The translations under genes were made by a program, and so were the position numbers. A DNA stretch of 64,000 nt, from contig JAHLJT010003656.1 of assembly GCA_031308135.1 (NCBI GenBank), forward strand, positions 55,240,069 to 55,304,068, read 5' to 3'. Of this stretch, positions 47,163 through 58,425 are shown one piece after another (position 1 is the first letter of the stretch; the number at the start of each line of letters is the position of its first letter). Source of the DNA: Acheta domesticus (lineage: Eukaryota; Arthropoda; Insecta; Orthoptera; Gryllidae). The notes beneath the pieces were generated by a model, which was not told the origin of the DNA, did no database searches, and saw only the letters and a list, made by a program, of their open reading frames with translations.

Positions 47163-47977
47163 GTGAGCGCTGCTGGCAGTTCAAACATCATTTGTGTAAC
47201 TGCCCTTCGATCAACGGAATGTTAATATAATTAAAAGCGCCGGCTCGTGGCCATACTCCAAGGAGTTCATTGTTTGCCACCCAAGAATGTGACTTGGGTA
47301 AAAGGAGATGAGGTCGGGCACAAATATTCTGAATTTGATAAAGTAGGAAAATCAGAATTATATAAATTATACGAGTATATTTATTTTACAATGTTTTTAT
47401 CAATTCACAATCTCTCATTCAAATCAGATAGGGAAAGAGAGCTAGGAAACAATATGCAGATCTTCGCTCGATTATGACTTTCTTTTAAAGCAATTCTTTA
47501 GAGACCTAAATTCTGTAATGCCTGAAATGGCAAGAGGACCCACGTCTTTAATATTTGAAATGTACCAATTCATCTGCACAAAATAACGGTTTTATTAATG
47601 TTAGAGAGTTACATCTTCCCCCAAACACTTTAAATATTAATTGAAAATATCGGGTAGGTTTTCATGCTATTTGGAACTGGCATGCAGTTTTGAAGTATTT
47701 CGTATTTCATTATTTTCATTTGAATTTATTATTCGAAGTTCACTTTATTAATTGCCTATTTCAAATTAACTGGGAAAATGTCACTGAAACCATGAATTAT
47801 TGTTAATTTCAACATTAAAACACCGGAATTGCCCAATGGAACTAAAAGTGCAAGAGTTTTTCTACATTATGAAATTAGATAGAAGGATTTTTGAGCAGTA
47901 TTTTATGTGTATGAATATCAGAGTTGTGTAGGTGTGGGGTATGTGAGCCATTAATTGACATCGAAAAAAATGAAGCC
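47163..47977. other. Start of intron 5
   Basis: AT-rich; nothing recognised. Confidence 0.45.
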
Positions 47978-47981
47978 ATGT

Positions 47982-49794
47982 GGGTCATTCCATGCAAAAA
48001 AGTAGGAAATCTGACACTACATCTCAGAATTTAAAAATATTTTGCCACATGATACCTGCATGAACCAGGTACAATATTTTTGTCTCATCATCCATTGTTT
48101 AGCAACAATGGGCACTTGAAATATTAGGTTAGCAGTCTGTAGACATTCCGTTATGATTTTTTTCCGATGATATGCGAACAAGCAAAAAAATGTGGAAGTG
48201 ACACTATTTGTAGAAGAAATGTAAAGGCTAATTTTACACTAAAGATATTTTTTATCGTGATTCTTTAACAATTAGGATGTAAACAAAATTATAAAAAATG
48301 CAATAAATGGAAATGTAATATTTTTAAATTCTTGAATTTTGGAAGAAAAATTGCTGAAACTACTTTCAAGCTACTCTGTAAATTTCATCATGGAATCTTG
48401 AATGGTTTTAAAGTTTTGAATAAAAGTACCTTACTGGCGCTCCGTAAACGAACTCATCTCAGCTGCTAGAGCCGCCGCGCCCCAGCGCTCTTCGTCAGCA
48501 CTCAGCGTTACTTTTTTCCACCGCGGCGCGATGGTGGATTTCGCAAAATTACTTCTCTAGGTGTTAATTTTGCCGCACGAGCTACATGAAGAGATACACC
48601 AAATTCGACCATTATTTTTTGTTCACTTCAACGTTTTGGTAAACACGTTAAAATCATATATTTCTCTTTAGCTATTTTCACATTTGAAAATTTTTCTTTG
48701 AATTGTGTCAACATTTTTTCTCTATCATTGCTTTCTGTACTCACATGAAATAATTCAGAAACTGCTTTATTTACGGCACTCGCCTTTCTCCTTGCGTACG
48801 ATTTCTCTCGGATTTGTTTTCGCAATGACAATAGGGATTGACCCAGAGGATACAAAATGTTTATATTACTGATAGTGGCTTCCTCTGCAACTCCTGGGGC
48901 TACGTACTCCTCTTCGCTTGACGTTTTCACTTCACTGTTTCAGTTGAGTCACTAAGATCTGCATTGGGCATTTTGGATATTTTGTGACGACACAGATCGC
49001 ATATTGCTTCACCTACCACTAAATTCGATATTTGCTTCCGCATCGCCTCTGTTATCTTTCTCTTTCCCACCCGACTTTTGTGCTTCTCAAGACCGAATGG
49101 ATTGCAGCACCAATGCCTGTTAAACGTATTCACAATCTTTGGCATTTTCTATCACGCTGTATCACTGAACAGTAACACAGTAACCTGTAAACTGGTGTCA
49201 GGATTCCTTCGAAGGCATCGATGAATATCCCTAGGGAATTAACTTGGCGGTGCCTGCCTACGACCTTGCCTCACCCCTCGTTGGGCAAAGGCACGCGACT
49301 TTCAACCTTAAGAGCAAAATGCGCGTATACTTTTTATCTAATTACTTACGCATTTTTTTAAGATTCCATCGCGACAGTTTACAGAATGGTTATTTATTGG
49401 TTCTTCTTGCAGTGTGTAAAATATGAAAGAAAAGAAAATATTACTTTTGAAGAAAAATGTGTTTGTTTAATTTATTAGCATTTTTTATTATAAACAAATA
49501 TCTCAATCCTTAATATACTTGTATTATCACCTGCTCAAAATATGATCATTCATCTTCAAAATAGTGTGCCCGTTTTTAAAGTTTTATTCATATTATGAAC
49601 GTCATAATTATTATCATTATTGAGTACATTGTGTCATCGTCCATGTTTAACCCGTAATTGTTGCTAAACTGCTGAAGATATTAATTCCATAAATTGTCTT
49701 TTAACTGTTCATCATTAGTAGATTAATGTAATAAAATATGAAAAAAATCTGGGACTCAGCGTCAGAAAATCTGAAATTTTGCATGCAATGACCC
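47982..49794. mobile_element. 1.8-kb TIR DNA transposon with ATGT target duplication
   Basis: The left end GGGTCATTCCATGCAAAA and the complement of the right end GGGTCATTGCATGCAAAA match at 17 of 18 bases, and similarity continues with gaps for about 50 bp (TCTGAC, CTCAGA-TTT). Both ends adjoin ATGT (47978-47981 and 49795-49798), a 4-bp target duplication. Inside is a broken gene on the minus strand. A 4-bp TSD is known for Sola-type and some Ginger/Academ elements, but I cannot assign this one by sequence alone. Confidence 0.8.
48508..49145 (-). pseudogene. Broken transposon-borne gene, CCNPF-type cysteine motif
   Basis: On the minus strand a start at 49145 opens with MPKIVNTFNRHW, then CCNPFGLEKHK, and a second pair in ICDLCRHKIS, a likely zinc-binding C2C2 module in the first 60 residues. 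The frame breaks near 48935, where GTGAA is repeated in tandem (a 5-bp duplication). Beyond it a frame of about 100 residues follows, with a Lys/Arg-rich segment and an FKEKFSNVKIAKEKY stretch, and it reaches a TGA where the family pattern suggests Trp. In-frame sequence then continues with MVEFGVSLHVARAAKLT, a helix-turn-helix-like block, to a TAA at 48508-48510. I have the impression of a widespread insect repeat-associated protein family but cannot name it. It is likely the accessory or N-terminal part of the element's transposase. Confidence 0.7.
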
Positions 49795-49798
49795 ATGT

Positions 49799-50679
49799 AC
49801 GATCCAACTGCAGTATTTTAGATATAATGAACTGAGTTCAAAAGAATCATGAGGATGACATACTGATTCATAATTTGTCTGCATCTTCACTAGTCACTAT
49901 CCAGTTCTTCGGAATATTGGTTTACTTCTCGAAAAAATTATATAAATCATTAATATATACATTTAGATAAATTCAATGCAATTAAAAGCCTAACTAAGAA
50001 TTATGAGTAGAAAATTATATTGCAAAAGAAAACCTGTATTCACTTTGTTATAATGTATAAAATGTTTCCTAAGGAACCCATTTTTATTTTAATCTTTATT
50101 TCAAAACCATTTATGATAATTTACAGGTTTGTAGCGCTGACATGTTTTATTTCATTACATTAAAGCTGTATTTGTCCCTTCAAAATTAACCTGCACTAGA
50201 AAAGTGTCAAGTATGAATACTGTGGGTCTCAGGCACTTGCGTGCTATACTTTATTTTAAACAGTGGCACTTGAAGGTGACGAGCTGGACGGAGATGGCGT
50301 CATTGTCATTCAATCACAAGCTTCGGTACGACTTAAATCAGTGTTGTCAAGGTCGATGCCACGAGGAGAGGAGTCCCTCGCCCCTCCACGCAGTTCATCA
50401 CCCCTCCACCAGAGACAACGCCATCCCTATTGTAAGACGGCGAGGTTACTACTACTCGTAATAGTTCCCTTTCCCGACGCTAGTTGGGCAGAGAAGCTCG
50501 TGGCGCACTAAGGTGCCACGACGCGTGCCACAGCCATCAGTAGAAGACCTTGACACCACTGCCTTAAATGTTTGGTACTGGAGCTGCTGACTGTATGACA
50601 AATTGACTCTCCTTCCAGCGCGTGACTTTGAAATGCCACTAAGTCTAAACAGGAGTGTAGAGCGGTGTGATTGGTGCAG
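49799..50679. other. End of intron 5
   Basis: AT-rich, then mixed sequence from 50204 with unsupported frames; it ends in GATTGGTGCAG. Confidence 0.45.
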
Positions 50680-50868
50680 ACGGACCCAACGAGCCTGTCG
50701 CTGGTGCCGAACCTGAAACTGCGCCGCTACTCCTACCCCGAGTACATCGAGGACTTGCTGCTCGAGGCCCTGCAGAGCTTCATCTCGCTCATGATCATGC
50801 TCAGCTTCGTTTACACCTGCATTGCAACCGTCAAGGTCATCACTACGGAGAAGGAGAAGCAGATAAAG
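50680..50868 (+). CDS. ABCA3: ABCA3-like transporter, coding exon 6
   Basis: Encodes residues 262-324, phase 0 at both ends. After the RRYSYPEYIED segment the chain enters transmembrane segment 2 (about 294-315, SFISLMIMLSFVYTCIATVK) and finishes in the cytosolic ITTEKEKQIK, the strongly conserved EKE motif of ABCA proteins. The luminal loop therefore spans roughly 47-293, about 245 residues. That is the size expected for ABCA3-type rather than ABCA1-type transporters, whose loop is more than twice as long. Confidence 0.95.
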
Positions 50869-52902
50869 GTACCGACAACTGATCGCGTGCCTTAACAGTT
50901 CGTAAATCATGTAGTGTGTGTACAGATGAAAGTACGATGGGAATAGCACAAAGAATACGGTGTTTCTAGCAAGGTACGTGAACTCTCTTTTGCCCAATTG
51001 ATTTTAGAGACGTGTGTGTATGTTTGCTTTCTCATACAATAGATTTGTTTTCGAAGTGAAATATAGTGTAGATAAATCTATGAAATTGTGGAAAATTTGA
51101 TGCCCAGATTTTGGCGGAAATACTAGTTTTGGAGACCTTGAAACTGAAAAAGGAAGTCGTTTCTAAGAGTTCGACCGTAGAGTGGGAAGAACATTAACGC
51201 CAGAACCGTGCCCAAGGTTTTCTCTCAGTCCAGATCGATCTGGTGAACTTGAGACCCCAAGATATCTAGCGACCCTGCGAATTTGAAACGAATCTTTTAA
51301 TTGTTGGGGGAACTTTAAAATTTTAGATACCATAGGATATTTTCAGTTGTTTTCAGAAGCGACACCAACTTACAATAACTTGGCAACGTACGTTATAATT
51401 AGTGACCGCATTCGAATGTTGTTGTTTTTTACTTCTTACTTGTTCACTTTCTTAATTTCAATAATCAATATTCCGAGATGCAAATCGTGCTCGATTTTTA
51501 ATGAGAGTTAATTGCAATGTTTCACAGAACGTTTCTCAAATCTTCACAAGTATATAATGTTAAAGGAGAATAAAACTTAAATACTTAAAACTTAGTAACT
51601 TTCACTTTTTAGATATGGAGGATTTTCTTGCCCTCGTAGTGGACAGTATACACCGCCACTATTTGATGCATCACAACATCGAAGTTCGAAGACGATATTG
51701 TAAGAACGGTCTTGTGAACGACACGGGGTAGTACTCTATTTAATCTCCTATTCAAGCGTTGAATGCGAAAGTGAATCAGGATTGATGTGCGAAATGCATT
51801 GTACAAATTGGACCAATACTGCTGTGTAAGGTTCCTTGACGTCTCTCTAAAGAGATTGAGGAAGCAAGTCTTTTCATTCCATGTCCTTGTGTAACGTTGC
51901 GCGCCACAAGGTGCTGGTGATCGATATGATTTTTGAAGACGTCATATTTCACAAACTTTTATTATAATTTCAATCAAGGAATTTTGAAAAATTACCCTTA
52001 ATGGCCCCAAAAGTTCAAAGCAACCATTTACCAATCGAAACTCAAATAAATTTTCGAGGATTTAAAAATAAATATCTTCTTAAATTCATCGCCATATTGG
52101 TTGAAAACTTGAACTCTGATATCTCGTGAAATGTACGTATTAGCAGGAAAAATTACGTACCCATTTTCTCCTCTTGCTAGGTTTTTCGTCTTTTCCTTTT
52201 TATCCTCATGTAGTGAATCGGAACTCTTCGATGAAAATCGCGTCCTTATGCACGAAAGGTGTCTTCTGATGCTTCTGTAAATGGCGGAAGTAGGCACTTA
52301 GACAGCATGAAAACAAAAGACATTTCTTACTTTTAAACGTGATGCCAATAGAAAGTTGACTTTTAGTTCAAGTAATGTATAAAAATGTCGATTTTATAAA
52401 AAAATTCTTAGCAACATGTAATCTCTGTAAAACGGTTTTGACTCAGTGAAATTTTAATTTAGGTTTTGGGGAAAATGGCTTTTGGAACAAACGTCTGCTT
52501 TCGTTAAGTTAATATATTCGTAAGGTTTAATGAAATAGTGGTCTAGAATTATTAAGAATAGTAAGTATGTATAAGCTCGATTAATAAATCATTCACTCAT
52601 GATATTGAATTTGTTGTACACCAGTTTGTAAGACGATGATTTAACGATATTGAATGCCAATAAAGCGAAAGAATATTTTAAGCGGGTACATTTAGTTACG
52701 ATTAATTTAATTGTATCTAATAAACAGCAAATGAAACAATGTATTCAAAAAGTAATTCGGTATTTAGACGAATAGAGCGCAGAAATGGATGGGAGGTAGT
52801 AAAATGAAATAAATGCGGGGATAAGCAAATGGGATGGGAGGCTAAAATATGGAGGACGTACCGTTTGCCCCAAGCTTTTGCTCATACCCTATGCGTATGT
52901 AG
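50869..52902. other. Intron 6
   Basis: Two kilobases of AT-rich sequence. No TIR pair, SINE head or exon-like frame was found. Donor GTACCG is weaker than the others; acceptor is GCGTATGTAG. Confidence 0.5.
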
Positions 52903-53146
52903 GAAGCTATGAAGATCATGGGCCTCCCCGGCGCTCTGCACTGGCTCGCCTGGTTCATCAAGACCATCATCTTCCTGCTCATCTCGGTGGTGCTGATAGT
53001 GGTGCTACTCAAGGCCAAGTGGTACCCTGACTCGGATATGACCGTCTTCACCCACTCCTCTGGAACACTCCTCTTCGTCTTCATGTTAATGTTTATGGTC
53101 GCCACCACCTGCTTCTGCTTCATGATATCCGTCTTCTTCTCCACAG
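52903..53146 (+). CDS. ABCA3: ABCA3-like transporter, coding exon 7
   Basis: Encodes residues 325-405 and the first base of codon 406. It begins with EAMKIMGLP, continuing the EKE motif across the splice and serving as a signature of the ABCA cytosolic coupling helix. Then come LHWLAWFIKT and transmembrane segment 3 (IIFLLISVVLIVVLL). A short polar loop and transmembrane segment 4 (LLFVFMLMFMVATTCFCFMI) follow. It ends in phase 1 at a GTAAGC donor. Confidence 0.95.
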
Positions 53147-53788
53147 GTAAGCAATTGGAATGTTGCCCAGGTGAACCAACTGTACCTACTGTGTTGACAA
53201 GACTATAATTTGACGCTTCTGGAAGGAAAATAAATTTTAAAATTGAACTTAACAGTACATGACAATTGCAGAATAAGTTAATTAGGTATTCATTTTACAA
53301 GTTGTATGCATGCATTGGAGTGATGAGTCGAGATGGAATGAAAATATCGTATTTATTTCAACTAATCTAATTAATTTGGTCTTAAGACTTTCTCCTGGTT
53401 TGAAGCTGTACGCTACTCGTGTGCGTTCATATGTTATTGTATGATAGAATTGTTATTATTAATAAGAGGTAGTTTTTATTTATTTATTTATTTGTCAAAA
53501 AACAGTAAAAACTGTATATGACGTGTGGGGAAAGAAATTTACCTGCGCACATTTTTGATTTTGATTTTTTCATAGCCTTCCATGTCAAACTAATTGAAAT
53601 CGTCTGTGCTTTATGCGATATACAATCCAAACAAGTTAATATGTGATGAAGCTTCAATGGGCCCAGTATCGATTGCGCTCACGTTTTAATTTATTCTTGA
53701 TACCTGATTCACTCGCAATTGTTAAATAAATGTAGAATGTGTGTTAGATATTTATGTAGCATTGTTTACTTTACCCCAATTAACCCTA
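53147..53788. other. Start of intron 7
   Basis: AT-rich; nothing recognised. Confidence 0.45.
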
Positions 53789-53790
53789 TA

Positions 53791-54539
53791 CAGTAGAACC
53801 TCGTCAATCCGAATCAACTGGGACCAAGCTAACAAAAATCCGTCTCACCTACAGAATAAGAGAAAAACGACAAAATAAGGACAGTGACTTATTAAATATA
53901 TTTTTATTAAGTTTAAAAATTATTATCGGCACCCTTTCAACTAAAACCACATTGTAATATGTATTTTACACTGTACACAATATACATCGGGACAAACTAG
54001 TCGGTGGTCCTGAGAAAGCTCAGGGTATCGCCTTTCCCACTTCCTCCCGCCCCCTTCCCCTCTGAGCGCGTCCTTCGCGGGTGGGGCGGGGGGGGGTAGG
54101 AGAGGGTTGGAAGGCAAAGTGAGGGCAATGAGCTTGATCGCTGCCAAGTGAATTCGAGTAATAATATCTACTGAAAGTAGTTTTTTTTGTTTGTTTGTTG
54201 TTATTTAAGATCACATCAACATCTAGGTCATTAGCGGCCACTATTGGGTTTAACATTATGGTAAATGTGAAGATGACATGATATGGTGATGATAGGGGGT
54301 GAAAGGACAAACATAAATACAACCATGCCCGAGGCGAGACTCGAACCCGCGATCCTTGGGTCCGAGATTGCTAGGACACTACTGCTTTAGAGATCTCGGC
54401 CACCGGGGATCGGCACTGAGAGTAGTGATTTATCGTCTGTAAATCAAATCATTTACTACGCTAAAAAAATTTTTTCCAAAACAGCTCCGCATTATCCGGA
54501 CGTCCGGGTTAAAAAAACTCCATGTTAACGGTTATACTG
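53791..54539. mobile_element. Pogo/Tigger-like MITE
   Basis: The left end CAGTAGAACCTCGTCAATCCG and the complement of the right end CAGTATAACCGTTAAC share the CAGTA-AACC start, and both adjoin TA. The right part holds ATTATCCGGACGTCCGGGTT, typical of Tigger-like ends. There is no transposase. A separate SINE (54181-54414) is inserted in it, so the MITE itself is only about 0.5 kb. Confidence 0.7.
54181..54414 (-). mobile_element. tRNA-derived SINE, family 2, nested in the MITE
   Basis: On the minus strand the head reads TCCCCGGTGGCCGAGATC with a B-box match GGGTTCGAGTC, the body carries the complement of TAGGTCATTAGCGGCCAC, and it ends in an A-rich tail (AACAAACAAACAAAAAAAA). An 11-bp target duplication with one mismatch (ACTGAAAGTAG at 54170-54180, ACTGAGAGTAG at 54415-54425) brackets it. 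The head is tRNA-like but too altered for a functional tRNA. Confidence 0.85.
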
Positions 54540-54610
54540 TACTTCCGTGTTTGATCCCCGTTACCGTGAACTCTTGTAGTTTCAAGTGCGTTCCGTATTT
54601 ACTTTTCCAG

Positions 54611-54784
54611 CCAACACTGCAGCAACAATGGCGGGACTGGCGTGGTTCCTGACGTACGCGCCTTATAGCTTCTTGCAGCAGAAGTATGAAACCTTGAGCT
54701 TAGCGGAAAAACTTCTGGCCTCTCTCTGCTCCAACACCGCCATGGCACATGGTTTCCAATTGATAGTCATGTTCGAAGGCACTG
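54611..54784 (+). CDS. ABCA3: ABCA3-like transporter, coding exon 8
   Basis: Encodes residues 406-463 and the first base of 464. Two bases complete codon 406, then NTAATMAGLAWFLTYAPYSF (transmembrane segment 5), a YETLSLAEKLLASL helix and NTAMAHGFQLIVMFEG, all matching the ABCA first membrane domain in order. Acceptor TTACTTTTCCAG and donor GTAGGT are clear. It lies only 69 bp downstream of the MITE in intron 7. Confidence 0.94.
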
Positions 54785-54977
54785 GTAGGTATCTCGTGTT
54801 ACTGTGAAGTCTTCCGTATTTGTACTTGTTTAAACTCGTTTCCAACGTGTTTCAGGCTAATGATTCAATTATGTTTTCATGGTGAATTTTAATTTTTTGA
54901 AGCTGTTTTTGCATTGCTATGACATCAAAAATAGATTTATAGACATTTTCCAGCAACGCATTTTCAGTTTAGACCCG
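54785..54977. other. Start of intron 8
   Basis: Short AT-rich segment. Confidence 0.5.
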
Positions 54978-54979
54978 TA

Positions 54980-55758
54980 CAGTGAAACTTGACTTACGCG
55001 GAGAGTAATGATTCCGGCAAAAATTGGCTGTTTGTTGAGGTGTCCTCTAAATCAGGATAATGAGGTTATTGGAAAAGTAAATCAAATCTTATTGTGCTAA
55101 TTGCTATGAAATGAAGTATGTTTTCTTTAACCTTTGTAATACCATAAAAGATAAAATACAATTTAAACAAATTGCCTCCTCTCGGCTAATATCAAAGCAC
55201 ACCTTTGACTCGTTCTCCTAAACGATAAACGCACTTTCCGTCCTCCCCAAATCAAGCAAGCGAACTACACTAGAAGATGCTATTCATATCCTGTAGAAAC
55301 CTTACAGCAGGGCCGTCTGCTGAAGAAATTAACAAATGATCTTTAGATCGGATTCGGGCAAGCAGCGTCCTTTATGAGTACTTAACAGATTCGCACAGAA
55401 GGGAAGAACGAGTTAGCAAACCACAGGAATGCTGTGAAATGGGAGGAACGAATGCGTTGTTTCATTACGAGATATTTATTCAAATATCTAGTTACTTGGA
55501 ACAGAAAGTAATCCCCTGCGAAGTAAACGTCTCTGGACGATAATTCGAAGTAATCTGACAATGCGACCAGTCGTTGGAAGACATTAAATCAACAGTGAGA
55601 CAGAACAGTCAGAAATGTTTTGGTCGCTGGTCACGTGGCCCCTGAAAAGAAGGAATATTTTCACGTGACTTGTGAAAAAATCAATCTGTTCCACGAAAAC
55701 ATGGCCAATAGTGGAGGTGATCGCTTAATTAAGACGGCTGTTTAAGGTGGTTTCACTG
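54980..55758. mobile_element. Pogo/Tigger-like MITE, second copy type
   Basis: Left end CAGTGAAACTTGACTTACG and the complement of the right end CAGTGAAACCACCTTAAAC share CAGTGAAAC, and both are flanked by TA (54978-54979 and 55759-55760). The interior is non-coding. It differs from the intron 7 element, so the two are separate insertions. Confidence 0.75.
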
Positions 55759-56019
55759 TATTGTATTTTATGCAACTGTTCTTACGTAAATTTAATTTAA
55801 TTTTACGTTCAAAATAGCTCCTTTTAATGTGTATGGAATACTTTTCTCTGCTTATACTTCATAAAATTAAATTTACACTTCATGAAATTTTTTTCCAAGT
55901 ACTCTCTGAAAATGACATCAATATTTTGATATGTTCATACGAAATGTTCCCTAAATTTCACTTCTTAAATTTACTTGTTACGAATCTGTGAGGTGTAACT
56001 TTCACGAGTCTACTTTTAG
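55759..56019. other. End of intron 8
   Basis: AT-rich, ending in the acceptor TCTACTTTTAG. Confidence 0.5.
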
Positions 56020-56201
56020 GTGAAGGACTGCATTGGGATAACGTCTGGCAGCCGGCAACGCATGACGACAACCTAACGATGGGCCACATTTTAGTGATGC
56101 TGCTGTTAGACAGCCTCATATATCTAGTGGTCACGCTCTACGTGGAGGCTGTCTTTCCCGGTTCTTATGGAGTCCCCAAGCCTTGGTACTTTCCTCTGCA
56201 G
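56020..56201 (+). CDS. ABCA3: ABCA3-like transporter, coding exon 9
   Basis: Encodes residues 464-524. The first two bases complete a Gly codon, then GLHWDNVWQPATHDDNLTMG, transmembrane segment 6 (HILVMLLLDSLIYLVVTLYV) and the near-invariant ABCA sequence PGSYGVPKPWYFPLQ. It ends in phase 0 at GTGAGT. It is less GC-rich than its neighbours. Confidence 0.95.
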
Positions 56202-57604
56202 GTGAGTTGAGGGCTTTATTCAACCAGAGTTAATGCTAGTGTGTGTTCGTAGCGAAAACTAATACTCGCCATTGAAGAAAAACCTGCATTTTCTCCCGTT
56301 TAACATGTTGTTGGTGATCCTTGTTAAAGAAGACATTTTTGCCCAAGAGTGAAAATCTTTTGTCCAACGGTGGTCGCTTTTAAAAACAAAAATACTTTGT
56401 TCTATTTCTTTTAAAATTATGATGCACTTCCAAGTAGATTTAACGCTTGTGTCCTCGCTGGCAACAGTATGTACCGTCAACATTTCTTTCCCTCGAAGGA
56501 TTTAAATTATTTGATGCTGACTTGAAGGAATAGATCAGACATCGTCAAAAGAACTTCCGCGAACTTGGTGCATATCTGGCGCCAGGAAGCAGATAAAGAA
56601 GAAAAGAGCAACAGGAAAATGGCGTTACTCCTACCTCGGCTTTATCTCCTTTTGAATTACGAGCAAATACAACTGCTGTTAGTTTTGTAAATGAGGTAAT
56701 GACCCTGTCGTGATAACCACACAACATATTGTTATCAACGACTAAGTTTAATTACTACTCAACAACCCGATAATTTCATACATATTCATCAACACCGGCA
56801 TTTATTTTCCAAGTGCCGAAAGCTCACGAGTTTATTTGATAATTTCTTGTCTACGTGTGAATGTTATCTTTTTAGGGAAATTCGGTATTGCATGTAACAG
56901 AAAATACTAATAGCAAACTCTCTACCACTATGAATGTCTTATCGCAGGCACGGAGTCCGTGAACACCAGAATTTCGTAATCGAGTGTGTCCGTGAGCAGA
57001 ATCGTGCTCGCACGGACATTGAGTTTGTTCTTCGGTTGCTCTCCGCTTTAACTGGAGACTAGGAAAACCCGGCAGACGTTGTTCTGCGTTTCATATCCCT
57101 ATTTCCCCTCCCATCTCCTTTTCCCACTGTCTCTCCCGCCTTCCTTCATCCTATCCCGGTGTGTCTATCTCTTTGTGTCTCCGTTTCTGTCGCTCTCTAT
57201 CCTCATTCACATTTACTTGCAGATTCTGAACGTCTTTGAGCAGGTGAGGTAATATTGGGAAGCGCCGGACCAGCAATATTGTAATAGAATGTTCAAGAAC
57301 GTTTAATCCTATAGGTTATGGTGTGAGAAAAGTTTCTAGGATGCCTTCGGTCTCAATATTGTAGTTTTTAAGACACTAGGGCGCCTCGTTTAGGAGTTAT
57401 TTAACGATATAGATTTAAAATGCTGCCGAGTGTGTTGCGGGTTGCATTTGACGTGAGTATTTAGTTTTGTTCTTTAGTGGAGTTACAACAGAATTAATAG
57501 CACATAAACCTTCTGTGTGGAAAACACGTAGAAGTGCCTAATTTCATGGATATCGGTCCAACGGTGTCGGAGTTTAGCTCTTATTTACATACCAACATCC
57601 AGTT

Positions 57605-57694
<90 letters not shown>

Positions 57695-57745
57695 AGACGA
57701 TAAACTGCATTCAGTGTGTGCGTATGTGTTTGTGTGGTGCTGCAG
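56202..57745. other. Intron 9 with adjacent (TA)n(GA)n array
   Basis: The last part holds (TA)20 followed directly by (GA)22 at about 57607-57690, ending 55 bp before exon 10. Elsewhere a short pyrimidine-rich stretch lies near 57105-57190. No other feature. Confidence 0.8.
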
Positions 57746-57877
57746 AAGTCGTACTGGTGCGGTACCAAGCCCCGGCCTGCGGACTACGCCGTGACGCCGC
57801 CCAAGGTGGACGACGCCAGTTTCGAGAAGGAGCCCGCGAAGGCGACCGCGGGCGTCCAGATTCGCAACATGCGCAAG
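57746..57877 (+). CDS. ABCA3: ABCA3-like transporter, coding exon 10
   Basis: Encodes residues 525-568, phase 0 at both ends. KSYWCG follows the PWYFPLQ of exon 9 as in the family, then a Lys/Pro-rich linker with FEKEPAKATAGVQIRNMRK, the run-up to the first nucleotide-binding domain. Acceptor GGTGCTGCAG, donor GTGAGG. Confidence 0.94.
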
Positions 57878-57901
57878 GTGAGGGGAGCGTATTGGTGCTT
57901 T

Positions 57902-58425
57902 TGATTGATTGATGATTCCGTGCGCGTCAACAGCTCAGGACACTAGACCCTAAAGTGTAGTGCATGTTTTCATCGCGGGAGGTGGCAGTGATTTTCCCTT
58001 CCTGTGGCTGGCGAGATCCGGCGCCGATCTACCCGTGTCGGCTTGCGGGGATTTTCCTCAACCAGGTATCTCCCACCAGCGGGGCACCGCCATAGCCGGG
58101 ACGAGCTCTAAGCTCCCGTCTGGCCTCTCGACAGGTCTGATAGTGTAGTGCACGTTAGAGTGTGTGTAACTAATGAGTGAGGTAGGACGGCGCGGTCCGT
58201 GGCCAGTTTCTTATGGTACTGCTCCGGCAGTCGCATTGTGTTGATCAGAGAAACCACGGAAAACTACCGATCAGAGCTGCCGGCCTCTAGAATTCTTCTC
58301 CAGGCAGGTACAGAACTCGATCTAGCAATGTAGCCAGTGTCGAAAATCCAGCCACCATCGTTGGGATTGTAACCCTATGACCTTCCGGTCAGAGGCACTG
58401 CAATGACATCAGTGTAGGCACTGCA
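57902..58425 (-). mobile_element. tRNA-derived SINE, family 1
   Basis: Minus-strand copy: the plus strand starts with the tail complement TTGATTGATTGATGATTCCG and continues with GTAGTGCATGTTTTCATCGC, the CGGCGCCGATCTACCCG segment, AACCACGGAAAACTACCGAT and AGAATTCTTCTCCAGGCAG. It ends at the head with a weak B-box complement near 58363 and TCAGAGGCACTGCAATGACA. It begins only 24 bp after the exon 10 donor. Confidence 0.85.

Noticed and set aside
54330..54414. A possible functional tRNA gene on the minus strand
   Set aside because: It is the head of a SINE: no proper acceptor stem pairing could be formed, and an A-tailed body with target duplications follows.
57534..57794. Open frame through (TA)n(GA)n
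   Set aside because: Simple-sequence translation (Ile/Tyr and Arg/Glu repeats).
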